Assembly (NCBI GenBank): GCA_030248195.1
Contig: JASAND010021138.1
Span: 26,226 to 90,225 of the forward strand
Origin: Trissonchulus latispiculum
Lineage: Eukaryota > Nematoda > Enoplea > Enoplida > Ironidae
Reading direction: 5' to 3'
Length of the DNA stretch: 64,000 bases
The notes beneath the pieces are model-generated. The model worked only from the letters and a program-made list of their open reading frames with translations, searched no databases and was not told where the DNA came from. Within the stretch, counting starts at the first letter, position 1, and every line of letters starts with the position of its first letter. Positions 34,901-48,700 of the stretch are shown piece after piece. Made by a program: the position numbers and the translations under genes.

Positions 34901-37900
34901 AGACGGAGTAAACTATACGTCATTTTAATGCGCATCACCTCCCGTATCAACCATACGTGTGCTTGAGGTGGGGTTTCACCCCCCCCCCCAGCCCTGAGCT
35001 CATCCCCCCAGACGGGTCCCTCACCCCCCAGAATCCAGATTTTTCCGGTAAAAAACCGGAAAAATCCAAAACCCCAAAATTTCCCCTCCTGCACATGTCT
35101 GCTATCGACTTTTCCTACGAGAACTACACAGCCGGCTCTGGTCATTCGTTTGAATGCAGCGCTCGAACAGGGCTTAAAATCGTCAAAATTTTCATTGTCG
35201 GCAGATGGCTATAGAAACTAGACTTTTCCAGCATTTTCAAAAGCAATATTCTGCCAAAATAGGGTGGACGTGTTGAACAAAACAGGGACAAATGCCCAGA
35301 CTGCCAACCGATAACCCTGTCCCAAAAAATAAAATGTCGAAAGTCGCCAATTGGGCCATATGGCCCATCCGGTACTAAAGGGATAATATATACTCAGAAA
35401 TTTTTAGTGATTCCTTTTTTTTCGACATTTTTATTCCGCGACGTCCTGTACTAGCTGAAAACGACGGTTGGCGAAACATAGCCGTATCTATGCGGATTAA
35501 GAGAGTTGAAGTAGTTAAGGTCTGGTTTATAACTATTTAGTGCAGTGACGTAAACGATGTCAGTGTTGTCAAGGCGCCGGCTGGAAATCCATTCAAATCA
35601 CAGTTATGGTCTGCTGGAAAGGGAAACAAAAGGTTTCTATTCAACTTCAAAACCTCTGTGGAAACACGCTGTACCTTAATGAGCGGAAATATAAAGTCGT
35701 GGCACTAGAACACGTCAAATCCGGAAAACATCAGGCATGATGTAGGAATCGAACCCACACTGATTTTAAGTGTGAATTTGTAAACTCTTACAGGCAGAGC
35801 TTAAATGTAAAATGTAAAGTTGACAATTTGACTTAATGTCATAGATTTGACTTAAAATTGTATAATGACAATTTTACTTAAAATTTAAAATTCTCACGGA
35901 ATCATTAAATTTAATATCCTTAAAATAGTCTGGTAATAATCTAAAGTTTTAAGAGGTCTTGTACAATTCGGTAGCAACTCTACTCTACTTGATGTTGTAT
36001 ATGCAATAAAAGCTTTGTTGTAAAATGTCGGTAACCATAGGTTTCTGCAAAATCCGTCGCCCATGTGCCATAAATGCCGCATCTCTTGAGCGCTCATTTG
36101 TTTGGATTTGTAAAATTTTTCACAAAGGCTAGTTTTCACTTGGACTACCTGCATTATCCAGGGATGATCGCTAATTTAATTCTCGAGTTTAGGTGAAATA
36201 TGGCAGTTTGCTTTCTGTAAAAAGTGAGGAACTGCAGGGAGTATCCTATGGGGGACACATAAAAATCCAGGATTTGTTTCAATTAGGTTCAACCGGCTTC
36301 AAGTAGCTCTAACTGACTAACTAAGAACCCACCTTACAGTCGTCCGTTCTGACAACGTTGTCTACGATTTCGTCAAACATAGTCGTAATTCCTTCTCCAC
36401 TTCGCAGCAGAAAGTGACACTGATCTGTTAGCTCTAGAACCAGAAATGGGTGTATCCATCATTTTTAACTTGTGCTCTTGTGCTTTGTGCTTTGTGCTTT
36501 TTGTGCTTTGCGATCGAAACAATCTATCATTGAAACGATGCTTCTAGACTAAGATTAAGCTGCAAACTGTAGCCGACTGGAACTGAAAAATCATTAGCCT
36601 AATTGCTTAAATAGTTGTTCTTAACTAGTGAACCGAGTGCAAAGTTTTGTGCTGCTCAGCAACAACTAAGGGAGGGGGGAACAATCCTGACATAATTATT
36701 CACTAAAATGTTTTGGATCTTGCTTATCTTCGATTCTTTCCTAATCTCCGTGACTTAAATCACTGATATAGATGGTGCACTAATTATCTTCAGAGCCACT
36801 AACCAAACGGCATAGTCTTAACAAAGGCCAAACTCGCGCGCTTTGTTTCATGTAACAAAGGAATAGCATTAATGTAGAATTATATATACACATGCTTCTA
36901 ATCTTAACAAAACTCAAATTGCTCATTTTAGTGTACAGAATATTTGTACAGTTTTCAGATTTCCGATTGCTACAGAGTCTTGTAAACGTTATAGATTTTG
37001 TGGAACTCAGATTCCGGCTTTAGCTCAATTCATATGAAAGATCCGTTGCGGCAATTGTCTGGGGGGTCAGAGGTCAAGGGGTCCATTCCGATAGAAGCGA
37101 TTTTTTCCGAAATTTTTGGTTTGGTACAAAACCAAAATGTTTCCCCAGCAAGCACCTTTATGAAGTGCAGAATTTCCGACCTTTTTCCGAGTATTAAATA
37201 AATACCTAAGTCAAATTAATTAAATGGGTTTAATTAAATGTTAAGTGAATAACTGTTGAAATTTTGTTCTTTCATTATAGACTCTCCTTTCACCAAAGCA
37301 ATCAATAAATCTTAAGTCAAAACAGATGGTATGCGAAGAACGTGACGAAGAAAATGAAAGTTGGTATTAATTATTCAACATTTAACTAATTACCGAATTC
37401 CTTAATTCCCGTATATACCTTCATGACAGTTATTTTCGTACATGACGACTTCCGAATTTTCCACGAAATATTTCGCATCATCCCGCACTGAAAATCGTGA
37501 AATCTGACTCAGTCGACATTCGGTTGTTTTTCGATTGAAAATCGCTGCCCGACAATTCGATTCCTTCTGACAGGAGGCCAGACATTCACCGACAGTGCTT
37601 TCGGAAAATTCACGGAAAATCATTTTCGAATATTTGACGTCCAATCCTGGAACCAGTTCGAAGGACCAAAGTTTAGAACAACCGCCATCTTCGGATGCTG
37701 AAACAAGAAAACATGGAGAGCAATTTCACAAACCTAAGGTAACCTAACCTAATTTACGTTTTAAACATAAAATAAAATAAAAATAATGGAATAAGCTATT
37801 TCTAATTGTAAGCTATGTAGCTATAATAGACTATCGATTTAGTTACTGCTTACTATTGTGTGAGTGTGAGAGTCGGAGGTGGGCAAATTTCTACCTACCA

Positions 37901-40900
37901 GGCAAAGCCAGTGTGTAAACTTTTTGCAAAACGAAAGATTTACTTCCAATTAAGCGTAAAAAGTGGTCCCAAGCAAATGGTTTTGATAACACTTTTGGCT
38001 CTGCCAAGCATCGAATCAGGTAGGTGCCTCTCGATCTGGGGGTCAGTGGGGCGTTTCAAAAGACGCTCCTAAGCTTAGGAGCGCTCTTAAGTCCGGCTTA
38101 GGAGCAGACTTAGGAGAATCTTTTGAAACGGCACCCAGTTTTATAAAAAAGCTGTTCTAGAGTTTTTGAGTAGAGTAGCACAACTGCGCTGATCGAACAG
38201 CAAGTCTGACTGCAAACGTTTCGAGTTCCGGATTAGGCAAACATTTTTGCTAATTTGAGACCAACAGGTTCTGGGAGTATACGAGATGATAACTGATAAA
38301 AGAAGAAAAGGGTTGTCACTCCAGCGCCGTAGACCCAAAAATTCGGGTGTGAGGTGGGGATCAAGGTTCATATTTGAAACCAAACCCAAACAGAAGTAGA
38401 AACATCGACGCATTATTTGAATGGTCAACTGTAATTCCACTGAAGTTGTGTTCCAACTTTTGCTAGCTGTATTTTTCGTTTCGAGAAACTTTCCTATTTT
38501 CCAGCATTTTTTACTGTTTTCAGTATCGGCTTTGATTTAACTTCATAATTGTGCTAAAGTATTCTGGCTAGATAAATTTATCTATAAAGAAATAATGAAA
38601 AACGCCTACCTGCAGTCCGAAACAGGATAGAGCCAATGGGCGCGGTTTGTTTCGTTTGCTCCTGTTTCGGACTAAGGCTTTGCTTTGCCGTGACTGCAGG
38701 CAGGCGGGCGTTTTTCATTATTTCTTTATGATTAGTGCCATGTATCCTTCGTGGATTCGCCAGCTAGTCCTCGCTTACCTCATTTTCTTGATGTACATAA
38801 ATTTATATAAAAACGGTGTTACAGGAGTGTCTTGTTAGTCTTGGCACATAATTGCCACAATCATTAACTGCCGAAATAACAAAGCTAATTGGTGTTTCAA
38901 CTTATCCAAGACAGATATAAATATTCAATAATTTTATCTGTAAGCTTACTGTAAAAGTAGTACTGTTCTAGTGTCTTTTCAAGATCTAGCTAGACTTTGT
39001 ATAAACCCTCCTGACGAATTTAATGTGTGCCTGGTACTTACTATAATTGTCTGTCTATAATTTCAACTCACGAACACTTATACCTAAGTACTTTTCTGGA
39101 CTTTAGCCTATTTATTGCCACAGTAATTTTTTATAGGGAACGGGTATCTATTCAAAACTGGAAACCGTGTATGTTTGATCTGCGGGAAAAACACCCACTA
39201 TTTTTGCGCATGCGCAGATAACAGCCTACTTCGTCAGAACCCTCAATTGTCAACTGCATAATATGCTTAACACATACTACAGTTTTGCAAAACGTTTTGA
39301 CAGTCACCAATCATCGTCAGTCTGTCTCTCACCAAGAAGTATAATGAGACCAGTCGAAATCTAATTCAATCGATCAACAGTTTGATTCACCAGTAAGAGT
39401 ACCGACAATCAATGACTTTCAAGTCATACGGGCTAATTCACACTAGCTTCAAAACATTCCTTGGTGAAAGCAAACAGATTTCAATAACCCTCGAAGCCTA
39501 GTCAAACATTCAAGCTACCTCCCTCAAAATATCCTTTGCTGCGTAGCCAGTACAATACTTTTAGAAAAGTTAAGCTCATACCTTCCAACAACCCTTTTGC
39601 ATACATCTCCTGTGTCGTGTTAGCAACCTTAGCTATACACCAATTCCATTTACGAACAGATTACGATACCAATAACGTGTTGGATCTATTCAAGAAGCTT
39701 TTTTATTTATTTTATAACATTTCTCAAACACGACAGTTTTGCCTCCAACCAAAGTTCGAAACTTAATCTGGGCGGACAAACCCTTGATCTGGGCCGGGAA
39801 GGAAAGCCAACGGACGGCGACGTTACCTCGCGGATCTCTGCTGTTGCACCGGCTCCTGATCAACTGATTGTAAAGGTTGAAGGTCAGCACCCACCGGCCG
39901 AGCAACCGGATTATCCATCCCAGCTGTACCAGCGAACCAGGAAGAATCTTCCGGCTCCGAATATCCTGCTTGTTGTTTCAGACAGAACTACTGGGATTCA
40001 ACCCCCTCCCCTATTCCGATCACGTAATGTGGGTGCTTTGTATTCACCGTGATTCGAAATGGCGTTATGTACAAACATTTAACGAATAGACATAATGCTA
40101 GCTAGTTTTATTTTTGCTCAATCGAAGTCATGCTACTAGAACACCATTCAAAAGTCGGAGAAAGCATTAACTCTCGCTCGTATATTTTCAGTGATCTACG
40201 CTAAGGTTTCGTGATTTATGATGAAATAAAGCACGGAAGTAGAACTTAGGTTAACGACTTAAGAGTTAGTACGTCTTAGTACTAAAGCAATAAAACATGG
40301 ATACTTACGTGCGATTATGTTCTATGATGGTTTAACCAATACGTAATAGCAATCGTAAACATGGTAGATTGGACTACATAACTTCATTTCGTTCAAAAAA
40401 CGTTTATTTTCTCAGTAGCTTAATTTGCATAATCACATTTTATTCGTGTCTTCAGCATTTTGTTCATTCACGTTAAGGCCGGCCCACGTTAATTAACGTT
40501 CCGACGTCCACGCTAGTGGGTTTGCTCAGAGCAGGCAGGTATTACTAATACTAATTAAATTAATTAAACTTAATAAAACTAATAAGTTTGTATTAATTTG
40601 TGTTGGTTAGTTGTTTGTTGGGGGCCCTTCACAAATGTTTTGGCAATTTTCCAAAATTCTGGGAGCGATTTTTATTAATCAAATCTTCACTACTGTTACA
40701 GTGACAGGCTGTTCTCTTAGGTAATACTTTATTCTCCGTAGCCCCAATTTTAATTCAGTATGTGGTAATTAATGTGTCGCGATAATTACGTCAATTATTG
40801 TAAATTATGTAGACTTTGACGTAGCTCTAGTACCATTTAACCCGTAGCATTCATCCCTGCTTATCATCAGACGGGTTAGCTGTCTTTGCACATAATAAGA

Positions 40901-43900
40901 GTATGACAAGATAGAGTACGGCCGATTCGGATTTCTCTAATGACGCATTTTGCACTGCTTTGATTCAGTTCATATGTATTATCCCTTTTCGAGCTTCAAC
41001 ACGTAAACATACAGCTAGTGAGCTCATTAGCTAGCTAGCTTGGGAATTATGCCACGGTAGTGACTAGAAACGGTTTGACGATTTCAAAAGATGAAGTTTA
41101 GCGGCCCCCTAAGGACACTCTGATAGTGTTGTGCATTGGCCGGTGCGGCCAATGGCTGGCCAATGGCCGGCCATTGGCCGGCCAAGCCATTGGCCGTTGG
41201 CCGAGAAAATCTCGGCCAGTTGGCCGGCCAACGGCCAACTGGCTGGTCGTTGGCCGTTGGCTGAGCAATGGCCGAGTGCTGGCCAAACTCAAATTTACTG
41301 ATTTTGTGCGTTAACTGAGTTGAAAAATTTAATTTTGCTGCATAATATCGTAAACATGTTGCTGTATAAACGTTACATTAGATACAGTACTACAGATTTT
41401 CACTTAGATGTTGACAATTTTTATCGTTATTAGCGTTATTTTACGATTAAGTTTGCTAATTGCATGCAAATTTTAAGAGTGCTAACAACGTAGTTTTTAA
41501 ATTTGTCTGGCGGTGAACGTCTCATCACTTTATAGCGGTCCTCCAGCAAAATTAAACGTTATCGTTACCGAGTTATCGCGGGTTGGAGCTAAATGTTTGG
41601 ACAAGCTATTTTACAAATATTGTAAATTGTAAATTGTACTATTGAAATAAAGTTTAATTAAGTTGACGCCTAATTAAGCACGGTAGACGAATGAAAATAG
41701 TAAATTCCAGCTGACAACAATGTTGACAAATAGCTAAAGAGCGGCCAACAGCTTACGGCCAAGAAACAAAAATAGCACAAAAAGGTTTTAAGCACTTAAT
41801 AGTTAAAAGAGTTACTGTCCTGTAATTGAACGAAATCCAATCTGTTAACTCTACGTTTAGCTCGCCCTGAAAAATATCTCTAATCCGATTAACTGTTGCG
41901 TAAGAATATGCCTTTTGCCCTGTTAGCCCCCTGTTGGTTCTTAGGACCTTCGTGACAGCTAGTTAAAGAAGTTAAAACTATCTATGTTAAAACTAAGTTG
42001 TTGGGCTCCTTTCGAGTACTAATTATTAAGAAGCTCAACTCTGTAAAAAAGTTAAAGAAGTTGAAATTAACACTTTCGAATTTAATCCTTTAAAACTCGA
42101 GTGCGAGAAGCTCCACTCGATGGAGTGCTGACGTTTTGTATTCTTTGGTCACACTATCATGTGATTATAGTTTCCTAAAGAAATCCCTCACTGGAGAGAA
42201 GCCAGCTACTGACCAAAGTTGTCTTCGTCAAAAGTCAAATATCGTCTAACTACACCTGCTTTTGATTGCAATCTGATGGTGATTAGGACATTCAGAAGTT
42301 TTTAGTCATACAAGCATAGACAGAAGACAACAGGTACATAGTTCTGTACATTTTGCTTCGCAATTGTACATACTTGTACATTTGAGCTAACGTGTGCCGA
42401 TTCTTCTAGATTTTATGTGCACAGAACTTAAGATTGAGCAGAGTAAGCCTCAGTCTGCTAACTTCCAATTAGCTAATCAATTAATCTATTATATGTCTAT
42501 CAATCTAATAAGTAATTGCAAATCTTATGTACTGAATCTATATCGACTTACGATCGATTTACGAAACTACTAAGTTTCAATTAGGTAACTAATCTATTAA
42601 TGTATCATCCAATGTATCTATTAACGTATATTAATCTATTACACGTTTTAAAATGTAGTCCATTAAGTTATTATTATTGTTGTTCTCTGTTGTTGTTATT
42701 ACTATTGATTAACGTTAATCTCTGCTAAGTTTAGCACACTAAAATCTTATTTACTTAAATTTAATTTTCTAATTTCGACCTAGATTTCCTGCACCCAATC
42801 ATCATCAATTCATTAGAGTAGCAGTTCACTCCAAGCACGAGTCTTCGCTTTGCCTTAACTCTCCTAGCTCCAGGCTATCAAGACCTCGACAGGTCCCAGC
42901 CCCAGGAGGTATCCCAACTTCAAAGTCAGTCCTAACTAAGTTACACTGGGTTGACACAAAGCGTCGTGTACAGACTTTTCTGTTAATTTGGTTAAGCTAA
43001 AGTGGACCATTTGCAACAAGCTGGCTCTGAAAGTTTTCAGAAATTCTGGCATAGTCTCAGTTGATCTCAGCTTTGTCGATCAATTTGGGGGTTTTCAATA
43101 TTTTTTAGCCAAATTGATTTAGGAAACAGTATATGAACACTATATGCCGCAGAACATGGCACAAGACAAACTGATGGTAAAAGACTTCTGATCAGACACT
43201 TTAGTCAGACTAATAATTGTTATGCAACGCTGTTGCATTTCAATAGTAAATTTCAGGGGTAAATTTACTGGACGGGCACTAATAACTTTTCATACACATC
43301 TGACACCTGACGGTTACTGGGGATATTTCATTAGTAATTACTACTGACTCAAAAAGAAGTAATAGGGTTTTATGCAACGTGGCCCTGGCTTTGAGCTGAA
43401 AGCTCGAAAAAACGATAATACAGGTAAACGCAGACCGTGTAGTTAACTTTGCAAACTGTTTTGTTGAGAAATACGAATAGAAATTTTAATAAAAATAATT
43501 AATAATATAATAGTATATAAGACTTATTTTCCGAGCAAGGCTCCCTACCCCCACATCACGGCTTTCTCCTAAATTCTTTTCCTGAAATACATAATTAGTC
43601 ATGTTTAGCACACACAGAGTTGGAAGTGGGTCACGGACTCCCGGGTACCCGCGGGTCGACTTTTAGGTCAGTGGGTACCCGCGGGTCAGAGCGGATCAAG
43701 AGTTATTTTTGTTCACACCATCTTTACGCAAAATTTTGGGCTAATTTCAGCAGGAAATTTACAATTTATGTTAAATTTTCATTTTTTTCGCTATCTTCTG
43801 ACTCTCTTTATGTCTTTATACGTTATAATATTGCTTTTAATAATAATAATATATTTTAATAATATCCTAATTTTATTGGTAGGTGCTAATAAAGTGCATG

Positions 43901-45670
43901 ATACAAATAAACTGCTAAAATGGTAGTTTGCTATCATATCCAGGTTAGGAGTGGACGGTGTTGCAACCCTCCTGCGGTAGTTGCAGCTTAGCTGAAAAAA
44001 TAAATAAGAATGTACTGAACTTTAATGAAATTACTACAAGAAAATAAACTTTCTTCAAAACTTTGCCTAAATACTGACACTACTGACCGATTGAGGTCCC
44101 AACACTTTTGAGGTAGCATATAGCATCCTCAGAAACAGCAAAAACGTACATGAAATCTGACGGAGTTAGCTGTGAACGCTAAAGTTTTGTTTGAAAGTTT
44201 TAATACTTCATTCATTCATGGCGGCAGGCGGATTGTGCATCCATATTGGGAGCCTCCACCTCCAGGCCCAGCACACGTCTTTACAAGGCAGACAACAAAG
44301 AGAAGCCCGGAATAGGGCAATAGAGATTGTCCACCTGCTCGGTAGCATAATTTAAGGTCAGAAAGTCTCCAGACCAGTCGTTGACCAGACGGATGCCAGG
44401 GGACACCTGTGGGATCTCCATTTGATGGGGTCCATGTCCATCGGATTTCCCACGGAGGCGGTTCCATTGCCCCGTTTTAATACTTCACTATGTACATTCT
44501 TAGGGCGTTAATTTTGCTCGATGTATGCTATAGAGTACGTAAATAAGCAAAAATGTCCAAGTTTAAGAAGTGGGTCAAATGGGTCGACGCAATCTCAGTG
44601 GGTCGTGGGTCACGGGTCGCGGGTACCCGTGGGTCACAAAATTGCGTTGAGATCACAAACTCTGAGCACACACCAGTTTAGCTGTTACAATGTTTAGCCA
44701 ACATTTGTCCTATCTATAGAATTAGGCTTGCGTCTACGCTAATTTTTCCAACATTTTACCCTGCGACCCTTGAGGGCTTTTGAACCTGTGTCAATTTATT
44801 AATGAGTTTATGCTAATATTAGATCAGAAACGCGATGAACAGCTTTTTGTGATTAATTCACTACTTTTGATGACTTCATTTAGTGGTGTCTGTGTTTGAC
44901 ACTCGGTAGAAGCATCAAGGCTTTGCGTGAGCGTGCGAGAAAGATTTACAGCAGAGTAGAGTAGAGTAGTAGTATCTCAAATCGTTTAGTTTGCTTTAAT
45001 TTCTGCAAACTGGTGCTGAGGAGCTATTTCTTTGGACGGTAGCGAGGTAGAAATAGATTGTTTTAGTGGTGGGAACAGCGTAGGATTGCAAACTAATCTG
45101 AGCTCACGTTAGAAAACAAGACTAAGCTGTCATTCTTGAAATCCTTTCTCAAAGCAGCTGTTCCCTCTCACCCATCCTCCGTTCTCGAAACATCTCAATA
45201 TCCTTGGCTTCTGGTCTAGATGCGCAGTATACTTTTGGCTCTCACTGCGCAGAGTATGACGCTTTTGTCACGCTCTTATGTATTATGTACTCTTGATATG
45301 TATCGTGGAAAAATCCCCAGATAGCTTCCCCCCGTAGATATCGGAAATAGAAAGTTTTTAGGATGGAAAAAAGTTTAATTTTCCCAATTCAATTTCGCTG
45401 GAGAAGTACTAGATTTAAATTAGGAATCTCTGAATAACAGTGGGAGGAAGGCTGTCATGTGTGGCCAATAAAAGGTTTCGTTTGTCTTTCCATTGGATAG
45501 TTTTTAATTTGGCCAATTTGGACATTAAATTAGAAACTTTTAGTAACTTTCAAGACTTCAAGACATCATCCTCAAAATTTTTAGGGAGACATTTCCTAAA
45601 AATTACAAAAAGTTAGTACAAATCCCAAGGTTTTTATATTCATTATAATAATAAGAATTATAATGATTAA

Positions 45671-45719
<49 letters not shown>

Positions 45720-48700
45720 ATCTTTTATTTTCATGACTCCGAATTTAAGTCAAAGTTTGTAGTGTGGTACAACTTAAAATTCTAATAAGTACCTTCTGCT
45801 TACGGTCTCTAAATGCCATTATAATAATAACAGTGAAATTATTTACAACTCCACATATCAAGTCTGCTTTTAGACACAATAGGGGCGCCAAAACTGGAAA
45901 CTCCCCACCCAAGCCGTTTTTTCTGTCTGGTTGGACAAAATAAGGGCGAAACGCCAGAAGAAAAATCCGGATTTTCGATCTACCCACCAGTTGAGAAAAC
46001 GCTACTGGAGCAGTAGTAATATACTAAAGCTCATATCTGATAGTTTAACCGTTTCCAATTGATTGACCACCATTTTATGTACGGTCTTCTGCATTTGTTT
46101 GCTCAAAGTTCAGTGAGTTTATTTTCGACAACGAGCTGGATAAATCTCGATAAGGTCTAAAAAATTAAATGCTAATCTGACTAAACTGTACCTTTGGACT
46201 ATGTATAACTCTGGTCTCCGTATGCTCTACCCAAAATTTGCCTATCAACGTTATTCCTGCACTGTCCACTTGAGCATTTAGAAATTCCGCTCCATAGTTA
46301 GTTATCCGATAATCTCTCTAATCTGTCTCAACTGAAACTGAAACTGAAACAACAGGCCAGAAAATCACATCACCACACGTGTGCAGGGGCCGAAATTCGA
46401 ATTCGAAGGAGGGGGAGACTGCCGATCGAAGATTTTTCGATTTCGAAGCGCCCAAAACCAGATTTTCCGGGTTTCAGCGTGTTACCGAGATCACCGAAAA
46501 TAACCGGATTCTAGGGTGGTGTAATCGGTGCTCCCCCGTGCTATGGTCATTAGTAGTAAACAAATTTAGTACTCCGCCAGGTAAGCTTTAGTTCCTATCC
46601 TTTTTGCTGTTTGATTCAGTCTTAATCTTAGCTTATCTATACGCCTCTGGATAAGCTCCTACGCAAGTGACAATGGAGAAAACGAGTGCGTCAACTTTAG
46701 GTTACTAGATAGACTTTATCCTACGCAAACTTGAAACTTAGTAGATTCTTACTGAGTGCAGAGCTCTAGGTTTCAGGAAGCTCGGTGGAAAAGTATCTAC
46801 CTAAATGACTTTTTGCTTTCAGCAATTTGTTGTATGCGTTCCCACGTTAATGTGATTTTCCTTTGTGAACCTTCTAAGTGATCAAGTGACTTTGATTAGT
46901 GCGTAACTAATCTAAATATTTCATTAATTAGTTTTTCATTCAAGGCTTTCTAAAGTTATGCTTAGCACAGCCTTATCATACATACATAGCGTGCTCAGAG
47001 GTCAATGTTTCACTAACTTTTTACTTTTTTGAACTATTCTTTAGAATAATTTTGCGCTTTATCGTAACGAAGTCACTTGAGGGTTACAGAAACATGGACG
47101 CGGTCACTTATAATTGTACTTATAATTATCCTTATAATTGTCACTTATAATTTTCCGTTTTTATCACTTATAATTATGACAAAGCAAAGGGATGACATTT
47201 TTCAGACTCTAGTGCATACAGGTCGTAATTAACAAGTCCCATTATGAAAATATGCGACGGCAAAAAATTGGATAATGAGGAAAGCTTGAGACAAACTGAC
47301 CGCGTCCATGTTTCTGTAACCCTCAAGTGACTTCGTTACGATAAATTCAGTTGACTTCGTTAAAGCAACACTGCACAGCAGGAATAAGTTAATGTCAACG
47401 GGAAAGCTGTACACATTGGATTCGTATTACCGAAGTCGTCTGCGGGTTCGAATCAAGGATTCGACCGATTTCGGTAAACTTTGCTCTGGCTCGATATGCT
47501 AATAGCCGGGTTTGTGCTGTAGTATCTGCCTTTCAAGTCTCAATTCGCCCAGGACTCCCATCTTTTTGTGTAAGCTAGCAGTTGCTTTTCCAGCAACCAA
47601 AATGACAATAAGTTGCATGCCAAGCTAGAACTTGAGGCCCGCACAGACCGCAAGTTTTTGCGGCAGGGCATGCCCGTAAAAAATTTTTCTATACCTCCCG
47701 ACCCGCGAAATGCTTTGTTTTTCAAGAAATGCAAAATAATGTACATAAACATTTTCCTAAAAATTTATGTACACCATCTTGAAGTTTGGCTTCCTAATGG
47801 TATAAACGGAATATTGAGCCGGGCAACACTCAAACCTCAATTAAATTTCTGAACAGAAAGCAGAACCTGAACCTAAGCCCAATCTCCACCTTGAACACTT
47901 TTCTTCACATCTTTCATTCATCTTTCATTCTTTTCCTATCCCTTTTGGAGTCCTCTGGCTAATGTTCTGCAACTTAGGTTAATGTCAAGAGGAAAGGGGG
48001 GTTGTAACATTTTCTTGTCTCATCAAAAACCTGCCTGCTTTTCATGCCGAGGCGTAATTTGATTTGGCCTAATTTTCTGATTAAAACCACGAGGATCATT
48101 AATCTTATTAGCCCAGCCATTAACATTACCATTTAATCTGGGTGACTTTGTACCTTCTGATTAAAGGTGTTAATTATCCGACATGGGCCTCTTGGGTTTA
48201 GCCCGTACGCAGGACTTACTATTTGCAATGCTGTCAGCTTAGCTACTTGCCCTTGATTAGTACCAAGATGCTTAACTGTAATACAGTATTAGTTGGTACA
48301 GAAACTATTAATCGCAATAACAGTATACACTTCTTGTCACATACAGTTACTTAATAATCTGTGTGAGAAATGTTAAGTTGTTTTCCCCATATCGGGTTGA
48401 CATCGGAGATCGGACCTTTTCAAGAAAGAGTAGAGTAGAGCTAAAATTGGCTGCTTCCATGGAGTTCAACTTGGTAAAGTTTGAAGTATTGAAAGGCGAT
48501 TCAACTACCGCGATAGGACGTCATTCGGTGCTTTGGTCGGTCTTAGTAGATTAGACTTTCCTGAATTGCTACATATATCAGTAGCCGGCTGCATAAAACT
48601 TTTGGTTATTGGTTGATTAGAGTAGCAGTAGCAGAGCTAATACTACAGCTAACTGCAGGCAGCTTTGCAGTATTTGGAATTATTGTAGTGGCTATTTTTA

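Noticed and set aside
34957..35214. 85-residue plus-strand frame rich in Pro and Lys
   Set aside because: Its N-terminal half comes from C-rich low-complexity DNA and the minus strand is also open; there are no splice partners.
46379..46591. Plus-strand open region with a good GTAAGC donor near 46580
   Set aside because: Alternative frames are equally open, and no domain or partner exon was found.
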